From Maea johnstoni (lineage: Eukaryota; Annelida; Polychaeta; Spionida; Magelonidae): 64,000 nt of DNA. The DNA lies in the NCBI GenBank assembly GCA_963942565.1, contig OZ012700.1:2273627-2337626 (forward strand), read 5' to 3'. Below the pieces are notes generated by a model. That model did not search any database. It worked only from the letters and a program-made list of their open reading frames with translations, and had not been told where the DNA came from. Below are positions 34,501-45,549 of this stretch, piece after piece. The translations under genes and the position numbers were made by a program. How positions within the stretch are numbered: position 1 is the stretch's first letter; every line of letters starts with the position of its first letter.

Positions 34501-35021
34501 TTTTGAGTTCACATCTGATAGCTCATAGAATAATTCACACAGGGGAAAGTCAACACCAGTGTGATATATGTGATAGAGCCTTTCCCAGTTCTTCAAATTT
34601 AGTGATACACAAAAGAACTCACACAAGGGAAAGACCATTCAAATGTGAGATATGTGACAGAGCATTCATCCGGATTTCACATCTGAAAGATCATAAAAGA
34701 ATTCACACGGGGGAAAGACCATTCAAGTGTGAGGTTTGTGGCAAGGCATTCTCCAATTCTTCAGGTCTGGCAAAACATAGAAGTGCACATTTCATGGAAA
34801 GCGTCTTTCAGTGTGAACATTGCCATAAGACATTTACTACAACCTTACATCTACAACAGCATATGAAGTCACACATAGAGCAGACCCCTCACACTTCAGG
34901 CCCAGAGTCAGTGGAACCACAGCAGTGGGTTGTTGTGAAAGAAGAGTGTGTTCCTTTAAAACAAGAAATGAAAGATGATACCAGCAGCTTATCCATTAAT
35001 CAGGAAAATCAGGATGTATGA
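31566..35021 (+). CDS. ZNF-2: C2H2 zinc-finger protein, 38 fingers
   Basis: 1151 residues from one exon, starting MERPFQC. I count 38 fingers. Fingers 1-16 run mostly with TGEKPF/TGERPF linkers, with inserts such as IEESRRP after finger 9. After finger 16 comes a linker SHLEQTLQTSSP resembling the start of the family's C-terminal tail. Fingers 17-28 form a block that is repeated as 29-38 with two fingers missing; SHLDQTLDTSSP separates them. Fingers 18, 21 and 30 end in Arg in place of the last His (HKKVR, HKQIR), and fingers 20, 23, 32 and 33 (SNYSAKV) have Lys or Glu at the usual Leu, so these bind zinc or DNA poorly or differently. The 48-residue tail has EPQQWVVVKEECVPLKQE, two sumoylation-type sites. 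No KRAB or other N-terminal effector. Closest relative is ZNF-4. Target unknown. Confidence 0.92.
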   Translation: MERPFQCKLCDKAFSSSSSLVRHNRTHTGEKPFQCELCEKKFSHSTSLTEHKRIHNGERPFQCDLCDKAFSRSSSLVVHKRIHTGEKPYQCELCDKTFAQAGGVKLHKKIHTGERPFQCKICDKAFSTAVSLKKHNRVHTGEKPFKCELCDKTFSLSMTLIIHKRIHTGERPFQCEICDKTFSTSTNLRRHKRTHTGERPFKCEICDRAFARSSYLIDHKRTHTGEKPFKCEVCGKAFSKSSGLVNHRGTHIEESRRPFQCEHCNKTFNSTSNLIRHKRFHTGERPFQCELCDKAFFCISHLKDHKRIHTGERPFKCDVCCKTFYQSSHMSKHRSTHFLERPFKCEHCHETFTTDSLLIQHKRIHTGERPFQCEVCGKTFSRKSHLKDHKKIHSGEKPFKCDVCCKTFSQSSHLTRHRSTHTEERPFQCEHCDKTFTTNSYLKHHMKSHLEQTLQTSSPLAKESQFQCEICDKTFSNSSTLEKHKKIHSGKRPFQCELCDKAFAQSSALENHKKVRTKESPFHCELCGKMFCKSSLLIRHKRIHKEFQCELCNKAFSNYSAKVQHKRTHTEQTLHTPKPETAESPFQCEICDEIYPNSSTLENHKQIRTKEGPFQCELCGKKFCESSLLIQHKRIHPQERPFQCELCNKAFSNYSAKVKHKKTHMEERPFKCDVCDSAFFLSSLLIAHKIIHTGESQHQCEICDRAFTTSSNLVIHKRTHTGERPFKCEICDRAFFRISHLKDHKRIHTGERPFKCEICGKAFPNSSGRAKHRRAHIMESLFQCEHCHETFTTTIHLQQHMKSHLDQTLDTSSPQTTESPFQCEVCDKIFSNSSTLGKHKKIHTRKRPFQCELCDKAFFQSSALENHKKIRTKESPFHCELCGKKFCKYSLLKWHKRIHKTFKCELCNKTFSNYSAKVQHKRTHTEQTLHTSKPETAESPFQCELCNKVFSNYSAEVKHKKTHTEERPFKCDVCDSAFLLSSHLIAHRIIHTGESQHQCDICDRAFPSSSNLVIHKRTHTRERPFKCEICDRAFIRISHLKDHKRIHTGERPFKCEVCGKAFSNSSGLAKHRSAHFMESVFQCEHCHKTFTTTLHLQQHMKSHIEQTPHTSGPESVEPQQWVVVKEECVPLKQEMKDDTSSLSINQENQDV

Positions 35022-35156
35022 TTCAAAACCTCACCCACTCTTTATTGTCATTTTGTTGATATATAAGGCCATTTCAAAAATTAGTTCTCATATCAAAGCT
35101 TTACTTGTTCACAAGTACATGTATATGTATAAATATGTAAACCAATTTAACCAATG

Positions 35157-35385
35157 ACTTTGCACCACATCTTTGGAATGAGCTCTCTGACAACATCAAA
35201 GCTGCTGATAGTGTGAAAAACCTCAAGAAACAGCTAAAAACATTGCCAGTTCGAAAGGAGTTTATTTGACTATATGGACCATTAACATCTGTCCACTGAC
35301 AATTTAATGCGCTTCTGAACATTATAGGTAGAAAGGGCGCTATATCAAATATTAATTATTATTATTATTATTACTATTGTACTGT
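35157..35385 (+). mobile_element. LINE 3'-end fragment (CR1/Jockey-like C-terminus)
   Basis: The frame FAPHLWNELSDNIKAADSVK then NLKKQLKTLPVRKEFI and a stop is the characteristic last segment of many LINE ORF2 proteins (APxLWNxLPxxI ... LKTxLF). A short 3' UTR follows, ending GCGCTATATCAAATATTAAT and an ATT microsatellite (35361-35383). It sits 135 bp past the ZNF-2 stop codon, so it may be part of that mRNA's 3' UTR. Confidence 0.75.
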
Positions 35386-35389
35386 ATGT

Positions 35390-36160
35390 AGAGCTATCGC
35401 AATGTACAACCATATTCATAATCTGACAAGCAAGAAATGTGTATGACTGTTTTGTTATTACTTTTGCGCTATCATTATATGCCAGGTACTTGAGTATTAC
35501 AAATTAGTGAAAGTGTAGCTTTCTTTGGACGTTCTAAAATTTAACAGCCCGGGTTAGCACTTAACCCTTATCCTGTTAACCACAACAATTGTTGTGGTGT
35601 GCAGCAGTGCTTATATGTTTCACAGCAGGATAAGGGTTAAGCCTGAGGGTGTCAGATATAACTCAAGAAAACACAAATTACGACACCCAAATCCATTTGT
35701 CTTTAGAAAAATTGTCTTAAAAGAACTTATGAGGTTGTTGGATCTACAATTAAAAACAAATGATATTGAAAACCATGAGATTTCTTTGTGTTAGCTTAAT
35801 CCATTTATAAATAGATTAAGCTGACGCAAGAATTTCCATGCTACTAGCCAACAAACTCTTATCTTTCAGTGCTATATTTCTAAGAAAAGCACCCTTGAAG
35901 GATTGATGCAAGCTATTTATGACTTATTGATTTCCTTTGAAAGTGATAGTTTATTTGTCTTGGGTCTCACTGTCCTGTTTTACAAATCTATCCTTGGAAC
36001 TTCAACTGATTGAAGTCAGTGAAAGTAGAACATGAACAAAGAAACTTAGATGTTATCTTCTCAGAGGTAATGTGAATGTGCATTGTTCATCATTCTCTCA
36101 TGTAATTGTGAAACCTTGGAAATAATGAGATAGATCTTTGTTAGTATTAGAATAGTAAAT
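35390..36160. other. Downstream region of ZNF-2; no gene seen
   Basis: A short inverted repeat (TTAACCCTTATCCTG at 35570 and CAGGATAAGGGTTAA at 35627) flanks about 45 bp. No convincing poly(A) signal assigned. Confidence 0.35.
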
Positions 36161-36166
36161 CATGTA

Positions 36167-37224
36167 CCGTAATTTTGCGTGTATAAGACTAGGGCTGTAC
36201 ACCGGTACCCGGTACCAGCACCGTACCGAATACCGTCTCGCAAAATACCGGGGAATACTCGTTTCAATATTTAACGGTATGTTTATCGGTATTTTGCAAA
36301 ACACAAACCCATGTAGTGGCGCTGTATAATACAGCGCCACTACGCAGTAGCGATAAGAATCACAAGTTCACTAATGGTAGCGGCGATGGAACTATCGCCG
36401 CTATATATTGTACCTTCAAGCAGAATGTGGATCTATTCAAGTTAATAAGGTTTGGCTGCCGTAAGTATGACTGCTTAGTTTTCACATCTGATCACATGTT
36501 GTAATTGAAATACCTGACAGACAACAAATACGTTTTAGGTTTATGTCAGGAACTATGCTAAGTGTGTACTTAGCGTAGTTCAAGATACCGATAGCAGTAC
36601 CGATAAAATACTGTATCGTTTCGACGATACCGGTTATGGTACCGTACCGCTTCACCCTTAGCGGTATGCAGCCCTATATAAGACGCACCCCTTGTTCAGG
36701 TCTTTAAAACGGTGTATAGACGTTAGCCCTGTGTATAATGGGCACCCCCTTTTCGGTCCATGTCTAGCTATTTTGTAAAAAACGAACAAACTAGCAGTGG
36801 ATTCGGACAAACATTAAGTTGATTGTAATTTGAAGTCACTTATAATGCTGCTCTAAAGACAATAGGGTCTCGGACATTCATGCCGTGTATTGTAATAAGT
36901 GTGCCTAAAGTAGAACCGGCTGAACGGGCGTGGTAACACAAACAATTCACTAAGTTGTCTACAGCTAGATAGGACTTCAATGTTTTACCGATACCACTGA
37001 AGTTGAGACTTGCTAGACATGTTAGAAACGCAATTGAAATGAAAACATACCAGAGGCTTATTCTGATATGGGGTCTCGGTGCGGTAATTGATTTCTGATC
37101 TCCATGTGGCCTGGGGAATCGATGTAAAAAAACCTGGATTTCTAGCTCTGTGTATAAGACGCACCTCCGAATTATGGGTAAAAATTTGTGTAAAAAAGTG
37201 TGTCTTATACACGCGAAATTACGG
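36167..37224. mobile_element. TA-flanked element with CCGTAATTTTGCGTGTATAA ends
   Basis: The left tip CCGTAATTTTGCGTGTATAA and the right tip (inverted) CCGTAATTTCGCGTGTATAA have TA on each side (36165-36166, 37225-37226). GTATAAGACGCACC is repeated in both orientations within. A hAT MITE (36190-36676) is inserted 23 bp from the left end. No transposase. Confidence 0.65.
36190..36676. mobile_element. hAT MITE (8-bp duplication TATAAGAC)
   Basis: Tips TAGGGCTGTACACCGG and (inverted) TAGGGCTGCATACCGC; perfect duplication at 36182-36189 and 36677-36684. The interior is full of CCGGTACCCGGTACC-like palindromes. Confidence 0.8.
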
Positions 37225-37513
37225 TATTCTTAGGATAGCCTTATGAAACCCAACTCTGGTGAGGACCTTGGCCATGAAAACACCAACCAGGATACCCAAC
37301 TATTTCACTTGTATGATAATTGAAGTCATCTGCAATAAAAGCTTCTTAGAATGATTCTGTTCTATGTATGTCTTGTCTTGGCCCAAAACAGTATGCCTAC
37401 AACTTTTAGCTGCAGGGCAAAGTTGCATAAAACATCTTTAGGTTAGGAATCCCTTTAGGTTTCCTTATGTGCCAAGTTTACCTTGGTACTTTTAGTCTTG
37501 GAGTATATCTTAT

Positions 37514-37958
37514 AGCTAATTCAAGCTAACAATGAGCAAAGCGAATGGGTTTGTAAGTTTCAACTGTGTGCCTGTAAGATCAGGTTTGATTTCTATTGAT
37601 GTTAAGGCCAAACCCACCTGTCCACTTCTGGAAATCTGGGTCAGTTTGTGGTTAACAGTCTCTGAGTGTGGTGAACTTGAACATAAGGGGAGCTAAAGGG
37701 GCAATTGGTACATGGGACACTAGTAGTCTAAAATAAGATGTAGAGATTGTGGTTCTTGAGATATGGTACCCCTGGAGAGCCTCGCTACTCTGTGACCCCG
37801 AAAACCTACTTGTCTACTGGCAAAACCCATCTGTCTACTTTACAAGTGGACATGTAGAGGTCACACGTCCACCTGTAGGGTCTATCAATCTTTTGTGCAG
37901 AGTGAATGGACTATACTCCTGAACTTGTACTATCGCTCATTGTTAGCTTGAATTAGCT
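37514..37958. mobile_element. MITE, GCTAATTCAAGCTAACAATG ends (copy 2)
   Basis: Inverted copy of 28225-28670 with the same ends. A further fragment of the family (GTTGAAACTTACAAACTCAT) lies near 51643-51665. Confidence 0.7.
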
Positions 37959-37959
37959 G

Positions 37960-38455
37960 TAACCTTATTTCAGCACTGTATATCATGAATTAAAGATGGC
38001 TTTAAGGTAGCTTATGGGGCTTACCTTTTTATTTCAGTTTTTCGTCTACCATGCTTTTATTTGACAATTCATTCTATACAAAGTATGCATTGAGTGAAAG
38101 CTCCACCACTCGTGGATGGGAAGGATAATCTTGCACTCGTGAGTGATTTTGTGTCTTGGGACTCAGCAAGCCTCAACGCTATACTAAATCACTCACTCAT
38201 GCAAGATGATTCATCTTCCATTCTATTTGTGATAAAACCTCTATCTCATTTTAATTCAACTTCCTGATTCCATAACTTTTGTAGAAATCAGAGTTAGAAA
38301 AATTATGTTATTTCTCACTTCAAAATACTCCTGTCTATAAGTATTCCAAATTTCAAGCTAATATGATGTATGCTTCAACATATCTAAGAATTTGAAAATG
38401 ACCCAATATTCGCAAGTTAACCCCAGATTTATTTTTGGTTCGGGAACAATCCTCT
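37960..38455. other. Intergenic with one hairpin
   Basis: GGAAGGATAATCTTGCACTC (38119) pairs imperfectly with a segment ending ATTCATCTTCC (38218), about 100 bp in all: a small palindromic element. No gene. Confidence 0.4.
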
Positions 38456-38459
38456 GCCA

Positions 38460-39444
38460 AACTCCGTGAATGATCATTCAGAGAAACTCAATTCAAGAGG
38501 TGAGATTTTGGATTGAGGGTGCAATATTTTCACACTCATGCAGCCAAGTTGTGCGGAGACAGGGTGCCTGCAACCACACGTCAGGTGGAGAAGAAATAGG
38601 TCTCACTGAAAAAAAGCTGATCACCTACCCCCACACACACTCCTGGGTCCCCAGTTTAAGGAGACGGTGCATTGAACCATTCCATCATGAGCAAGTGTCA
38701 TCAAAACAATCCACAGTATAAAGCACCTTTAACAAAAGCTGATGAAAAACCTTAGGAACCAACTAACCAGTACTAGGAATTTATTTGTATAATCCAAGAA
38801 TTGACCTGTCCTGATGTACAACTTAGATTGGATATGTACATGGCTACCATGTCCACAAAAAAACCATATACTTTACATTTTTTTGATGAGACTTCTGTAT
38901 TAGAGACCACTTCAAACAGATCCCATGGGCATGCTCCTGCTGACACAAGGGCTTTTAAATTTCAGAGGTATGCATCTAAAACAATCAATTTACTACACAG
39001 TGTCCAAGATGTTGATTTTCATAGCATAGTTAATGGTCCTTCAAATAGACTTGACTTGTTACAGTAGAGGTAGTTGATCCCTTAGGAAATCCAGTTATCA
39101 AAGACGGAGACACTATCATCCTGGATGATTGTGGCTTCCATCATGGAAATGTGACTGAGCCTGCACTTAGAAATCTGCTCAGAAACGCAGGAGCCACACT
39201 TGAATTGTTACCTCCTTATCACCCACAACTGAACACATGTGAATATGTATTCAATTCCATGAAAGCTTTTTTGAAAAGAAATCAAGTGTATGCAGCAAAT
39301 CACCTAGAACTTGCTATTGCATCTAGTCTTGAAAGTGTAGATGATGAAGATGAAGTCCATGCACATTTTCAGACACTGGTTATATCCTGTAAACTGAAAG
39401 ACTGTTTGAGAGCTTGTCATTGTAACAGCTTTAAATCACCTTGA
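38460..39444 (+). pseudogene. Tc1/IS630-like (DDE_3) transposase relic
   Basis: 38824-39066 encodes KPYTLHFFDETSVLETTSNR, SHGHAPADTRAFKFQRYASK and INLLHSVQDVDFHSI; 39070-39444 encodes EVVDPLGNPVIKDGDTIILD, then DCGFHHGN, LELLPPYHPQLNTCEYVFN and MKAFLKRNQ. The FFDE, ILDDCGFHH and LPPYxPxLNxxE motifs are the three catalytic regions of DDE_3 / IS630-Tc1 transposases. The halves are in different frames with a stop and shift near 39065. The upstream part near 38570-38735 (SGGEEIGLTEKKLITY) may be the end of the helix-turn-helix domain but is badly decayed. Terminal repeats were not found. It is a dead DNA transposon gene. Confidence 0.8.
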
Positions 39445-39449
39445 CTTTA

Positions 39450-40548
39450 TTTTCTACATGATTGAGAATGGTTAGTTACTCAAGTTTCAGAAATATCAGA
39501 TATTGTCAAGTATATTTATCTTTTCTTTTTGCCTCACAAATATATCATAAGAATTCTCATTGGTATTCTTCAATTTGCATTGGTGTTTGAGAGTAGTTTG
39601 TTATAACTGTAACAGTGGTTTCAAATGATAGAAAAAACGGCAAGCATTGGCGTACAATATTTTTTTTGAATTATCTGAAATTTTATCTTAACATTGTTTG
39701 AACTTAGATTATTGTCGTTTTTACTGGCATTTTTAGGCTAATTCACATTAAACTGGCGAAAACCCTATCTAGCCCCAGGTCACTGCAACTTTCTCAAATG
39801 CCCTGGGTGGTATTCAAACACTGGGAGGGGTGGGAGACAGCTAGCAGTTAGTGACTGTTGGCTATCAGGACAAATGAATATTCATCACATATTATCAGAA
39901 ATAAGAATATTTCCAAGTGAGAACCACCACTGTTCTCAAGCTAGCCTTTATCCTCACAATGTATCACACACATAAAACATTATTAGGAACCTGTATACCT
40001 GCAACCATGTCTTAATACCAAACCTTAATCTACCAAGAATTGATATTTGAAACAATAACTCAGCATTTCACTGAAGCTTGCAATAATTCTTTCTGTAAGT
40101 GACTGTTAGAATGATAGAATATGTAAATCCTCAGATGATCAGTCCTACTGGCAGTATTATTAATTGAGTATTTTATCAAAATCATATTAATTGAAAATTA
40201 TATGGAACTATCATGTCTCGATTCAGTTGTTCCAGAATAAAAGCCTATGCCTTGGGCTCTTCCACCTGTGCTTGTTGTAAGTTTTAGTGGCTATACCTGG
40301 CATTCTTTATTTTCCTTGTGATCATTCACTGATACATACTAAATAATATGAAAATAAACTGCAAACAATTATGTTCTTCAATGAAGCACTCCAGTGTGCC
40401 TGATTCTGTTGCACTTGTATGCATTTTTCTTACTCAATCTTATACAAAGCAGTACTTTTCATTTCAAAATCAAACCATATTAGCAGGTCACCTATCTGCA
40501 AAATGAGAAATCAATAACTATAAAGCCCAACAACCAGGCTTCTTAGAT
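39450..40548. other. No gene seen
   Basis: AT-rich DNA downstream of the transposase relic; no clear repeats or coding signal. Confidence 0.35.
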
Positions 40549-40604
40549 TTAAAGGACAATTCCACCATGAATAAAACATAGGCCCAAATAGTTTCTCTAC
40601 TTAA

Positions 40605-43306
40605 GGGGGCTCGGGACCTTCGCACCTTTAGAAAGGGTGTTTTTTTGATATGTGATAGCTGAAAAGGTTTGCTACTTATTCCTTAGAACTAGAACTCTCA
40701 ACTAGAACTACAAATGACAAAAAAGGAGTTTTTAAAAAGCTTTCTACTAGAGGCCAGATATCCTGAGTCACCAGCTGTGATGCTTATCTAAACCCATAAT
40801 GGCCTTCCCTTATCTGATCTCTCCTGGGAGGTGTGCTATACTGGCTGATTGACGCGGAATGGGGGCCAGGTCCAGAATGTGTATTCAAATGGAAGTATCC
40901 TGTTTACCCAGGAAACAGGCACCAAGCAGCTATGAGTGGTCAATTCATTGCAAATAGGGTATTGAATAAAAGGTGTGATTTTTGTGCATCAGCTGTCTGG
41001 CTTTACAGTTGCAGGTCAGACAGGTGAGGTAAAACCAATCAAATGCTCCAGAAATATTCTGGTGTGTGTCAGGTAGGGGCAGGATGTTAAGGATGCATGT
41101 TACCTAGGTGAACAGGGTTTCCTGTAGAGATTAAGGGTTAGGAGAGAACATTCAGATGGGTACCCCAGGACAGTGCAGAGTCTGAATGTTTCCTTACAGT
41201 GAGAAGTAGCTCCAGAAGGAAGAGAAAGAGGAAGAGGGCCTTCAGGAAGCTGCAGTGTGTGCATACTGCCTTGATGGAAAGTTAGAACTATGGCAAGACA
41301 GTAGAAGGCGACAAGGTCTTCAATAAGCCCTATTTTGGAGATACTCAAATGAGGATTGTGATGGAAAGAGTACAGACTTTCCTAGAAGTGACAAAAATGG
41401 CTGATTTTATGCTATAAACATACAATCAGTTCTAGCAGGACGCCTGTGTGGAAATGGACATAATGCACTTCAAAAGTTCAGTGCAGCTATGGATCTACCT
41501 TCTCCAGTTGCCCCCAAAAATTTCAAGAAGCATGAGGTATCTATTCCCTATATCTTTTTATCAGAGAAAACCAACACAGAGAAACCCTAATTAAACCCTA
41601 CATGCCTGTGTCTTCCCAAATCACCTTCGCTATTTTGGTTTTATCTCAGTGATCAGAGGAAATTTCAGAAAAATACTTGAAGAGGATACTTTAATCAGAT
41701 CCTTAAGAAGTCCCCAAATGTTATGTTGATTAATTTTACCTACAGTTATACTCTGTTGATCAGCATCTAGTTAACAACTCTCCTCCAAATTTTTAGTTAT
41801 TTCAATAATTATTCTATTTCAGTTAACCCTTGTCATGCTAGACCCCCATATGGGAGAACCTATCCCCTGGGACCAGGGATATTGTGGGTCTACCCACCAA
41901 ATCAGAAGGATTTCATAGATTTCTATTAGTGTTTCAATAATGTGCTTCACAAACTGAAATAGAAACATAGTAAAAAGCAAAACCTTGATATCTAGTATAA
42001 TTCAATACCCTTTAATGGACCTTGTAGTTTTTATTTTGCTAAGTGCAAGGGTACCAAAAAACGGATATATCTAGTTTTGGTCACACAGGCAAGCTAATTG
42101 TAGCACCAGATATATCTGGTGTTAGCAAGGGCAGGGTTAATTATTCATATGGTTAGAGCTTTATTCAGAAAGGTATTTGAAGAAGAAATGTTGATCAGTA
42201 CCTATAGCCACCTAACTCACAATGGATTCACCTCCAGACGGCCAATTAGCAATTAGTAGTCACTAATAGCTTGTTATCTTTCCTTATCAGCTGGGGGAGG
42301 AGCACTCACCAGGGGGTGCCAGCCTCCTTTCAGAAAGCTCAGAATCTCCTCTAAAAATCCCTTTTTATTCCAGTAATTGAAGTACCCAGTATACTATTAA
42401 ATATTCAAACCATTCTACCAATGCAAACAAATAGTATTCTTATTCCAAATTAACCCCTTAAGTTTTATAATGGAGCATAAAGTCATTTTAGAATGTATAA
42501 ATGTATGGTTCACTTTGACTTGAGTTTTAGACAGCTTTCTGAAATCACCATACTTCTCATTTTTAAAACAACCTCATTCATTCAATATTGATCCCAGAGA
42601 GCTGAAATTTTTCTACACAATGAAAAACATCCTTCTGGTACATATCTTCCTCTTTCTCTTCCTTCTGCAGCTACTTCCCATTGTAAGGAAACATTCAGAC
42701 TCTGCACTGTCCTGAGCTCAGCATCTGAATGTTCTCTCCTAACCCTTAATCTCTACAGGAAACGCTTTTCACCTAAGTAACATGCATCCTAAACATCCTG
42801 CCCCTACCTGACAGGCTGACACACACCAGAATATTTCTGGAGCATTTGATTGGTTTTACCTCACCTGTCTGACCTGCAACTGTAAAGCCAGACAGCTGAT
42901 GCACAAAAATCACACCTTTTATTCAATACCCTAATTGCAATGAATTGGTCACTCATAACTGCTTGGTGCCTGTTTCCTGGGTAAACAGGATACTTCCATT
43001 TGAATACACATTCTGGACCTAGCCAGGAAATAACCCCCAGTTCGCATCTATCAGCCAGTATAGCACACCTCCCTCCCAGGAGAGATCAGATAAGGAAAGG
43101 CCATTATGGATTTAGATAAGCATCACAGCTGGTTACCCAGGATGTCTGGCCTCTAGTAGAAAGCTTTTTAAAAACTCCTTTTTTTGTCATTTGTAGTTCT
43201 AGTCGAGAGTTCTAGTTCAAAAGAATAAGTAGCAAACCTTTTCAGCTATCACATATCAAAAAAACAAAAAAAAACCCTATTTAAAGGTGCGAAGGTCCCG
43301 AGCCCC
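40605..43306. mobile_element. 2.7-kb foldback, TTAA-flanked element (piggyBac-like)
   Basis: Tips GGGGGCTCGGGACCTTCGCA and its inverse, with TTAA at 40601-40604 and 43307-43310. The inverted arms are 632 bp (40605-41236) and about 662 bp (42645-43306) and remain highly similar. The 1.4-kb loop has no convincing coding sequence; it includes a TTAACCCTTGTCATGCTAGA stretch at 41823. Non-autonomous. Confidence 0.8.
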
Positions 43307-43471
43307 TTAAACCATGAAGTTCCCACCACTGGCAACCTTCAGTGTATTGCTGTTTAGGCACAGCCTAACTGACATAAAGTGGAGGCACTGGGAGCAGCCA
43401 TTTTAGTCTATTAATAGCTTATCTCAGCAGTTTGTACACATATGCCATTAGCAGTAATGTATGAGTTTTAA

Positions 43472-43694
43472 CCCATTAATGCTTAAGAGGTCCTCTTCAA
43501 ACTGTCCTCTGGATCTTTGATAATTTTGATGATAAATTTTGAATTAAGAATGATTTTACAAAATATTTGAAGGAGAGTTATTGAGAAAGTGCTGAACAAC
43601 ATTTCTCCTTCAAATACTTTCTCAACTTCACTTTTGCCTCCAAGATTTCATCAACATGGTCAAGCTGCTTTTGACCGCTGTAAGTATTAATGGG
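43472..43694. mobile_element. 223-bp TTAA-flanked MITE
   Basis: Ends CCCATTAATGCTTA and TAAGTATTAATGGG, with TTAA at 43468-43471 and 43695-43698. A diverged relative lies near 58580-58745 (ATATTTGAAGG, GCTGCTTTTGACTGCC). Confidence 0.7.
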
Positions 43695-43764
43695 TTAAGT
43701 AGAGAATACCATAAGAAACTGTTTGGACCTATGTTTTATTCATGGTGGAACTGTACTTTCAAAT

Positions 43765-44420
43765 AGTCTTATTTCCAGGTGTCAGTTCACTTTTTCTTTC
43801 TATTCATATATATAGCAAATTGTGAGAACATCATTAGTAAGGGAGATCCTGTAATCTAATTGCTCAAACAGGAAGAAACTACATTCTTGTAATAACAAAT
43901 AAGATTTTCCATATAAACTAGGTGTAGGTTTAACTAAATTTGTGGTAGTCTGACACCCTTATTAAAACAGCCTATGAAGCCTACCGCTTCACTATGATCT
44001 TGCTGCCTTTACAGGTAACTGCATTATCCTGTTATCCATTGCTATAATTTTCAAATTTAAAACAAACATTGTTTGATAAGGTTTCACACAAAAACACCTG
44101 TGAATTATACTAACAGTGAACTTGCAGTCCAGTCAATTAAATTAACAAAAATGGAACCCAAGTAAATGACCAGTGAATAATTACTTAAATCACTGATGTA
44201 TCAAGTCTTTCTGGTGGAGTGAATAAAACAAAGATTGCATCCACATCACCTCAGAGCTGCCAAAGGTTTGACAGAAATTGCTAGCTCAGCACACAAAAAT
44301 ACAAAAACAAAGTGTGCTTCGCAATTCATGGTTTATTGTTATGTGGTGGATGGGACTGAAGATAATCTTGGAAGGGGTTCCAATATGGAAGTGGCTCTTT
44401 CGCTGGAGGATGAGAAGAGG
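43765..44420. other. No gene seen
   Basis: AT-rich intergenic DNA; short chance frames only. Confidence 0.35.
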
Positions 44421-44427
44421 AGGTTTC

Positions 44428-45514
44428 CTATGTAGTATTGGATTCTTGAAGAGCCCATGGCTGCCAAACATTAGCATGCTCAAGGGTTGCTGGTTTCCCT
44501 GTCACTTGGGCGGGTATATATCTATGTTCAGGGCTATATGCACTAACCGCTGCACTTGTGTGGGAAGGGAACTTGCTATCTGATAGATGAGAGTGATTTG
44601 ATGGAACGTTCATATCCTGATTAATCCATTGAAGTGGGGCCCTGGGAGGTGTTACAGAGATATGTGCCCTTCTTTGTACAGGGATTTGAAATATACTTCC
44701 AGTTTCAGGAGGTGGCTTATTCTCCTCACAGAAATGCAGAGGAGTCAGAAGAGAGTGGAGCTTCTGCTTTTTCGGCAGCTCGATATCTGGCAAATAATCA
44801 CTATCATGTAGCTTATAGGACTAGCCTTCACCTCATACTTTGAAACTTGATTGCCAACTTGACTGATTTTACGCAGGAGGTGCTCCGGGTCCACTGAACT
44901 TGAAGGTAGCTTCCCATTAAGTTCACTCCTTAGTAAATGCATGTCTCGAAATAGTATGTTTGGGTTGCCCTTATACTTGTTGCATTTAGAGGAGGCCAGT
45001 AGCTTCGGGTTTTACAACCTTGAAAAATGTGAGCTCAGAGTTACTTTTGAAGTCCAGCATACACTCTCTCTTCTCTTTAAGGCCTTGGATTTCTTTTTCT
45101 ATTTGTTAGCATTTCTTCTGAAGATCTATTTTCTCACATGCATGTTCAAATGTTTTAGAATATAGTTGCTGGTCTATGTCCTCTACTTGCCCTGTCAAAA
45201 CATTAGATTGGGCACTGATAGTTGGTTCCTGGCTTGTTTTGACAGGTACACTGCATTTGTCTTCTGGGTGCACTGATTCCTTCAACTGTAGTACACAGCA
45301 ATAGGTGACTCCTCTCACCTTGAGACAGAGAGGTTTCCTCAAAGAGCTGCTCTGTCGAAGGTTTATTGAGCATAGCAATGTTATCCAAAGTGTAAATCCC
45401 ATTTAGGTGGAGCACACTGTAGATATCCCCAAGGATATGACTTCTAACACGGGGCTGTATATTCCTAGCCATCCAATGGCTTAGAGACTTGGTAAATGTG
45501 TCCATACTGGCCAT
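44428..45514 (-). pseudogene. Unrecognised decayed coding region
   Basis: On the minus strand protein-like segments follow one another in the same direction over 1.1 kb: an N-terminal piece beginning MASMDTFTKSLSHWMARN (45514 downward), a polar, partly coiled-coil-like piece (about 45300-45030), and a C-terminal Pro/His/Ser-rich piece (44793-44428) containing EENKPPPETGSIFQIPVQ. Together they would be a protein of roughly 360 residues, interrupted about four times, so it does not look functional. I do not recognise the family. There are no introns evident in the stretch, so it could be a processed pseudogene or the relic of an accessory gene from a mobile element. Confidence 0.4.
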
Positions 45515-45549
45515 GCTCTTAGGCTACAGTGAAAGTGTGCTAGTGCTCA

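Larger units (their letters stand above)
40553..43759. mobile_element. Small TTAA-type MITE split by two other TTAA elements
   Basis: The left end (AGGACAATTCCACCATGAAT, AAAACATAGGCCCAAATAG, TTTCTCTACTTAA; 40553-40604) and the right end (inverse, 43695-43759) are inverted copies; TTAA precedes the left tip (40549-40552), and the right tip is eroded. Its own length is about 270 bp; the rest is the foldback element at 40605-43306 and a MITE at 43472-43694. Confidence 0.65.

Noticed and set aside
38470-38721. Separate small gene upstream of the transposase relic
   Set aside because: Position and the GGEEIGLTEKKLITY phrase fit the N-terminal part of the same decayed transposase better.
41100-41348. 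82-residue minus-strand frame in the foldback element
   Set aside because: It lies inside an inverted arm whose partner arm does not keep the frame.
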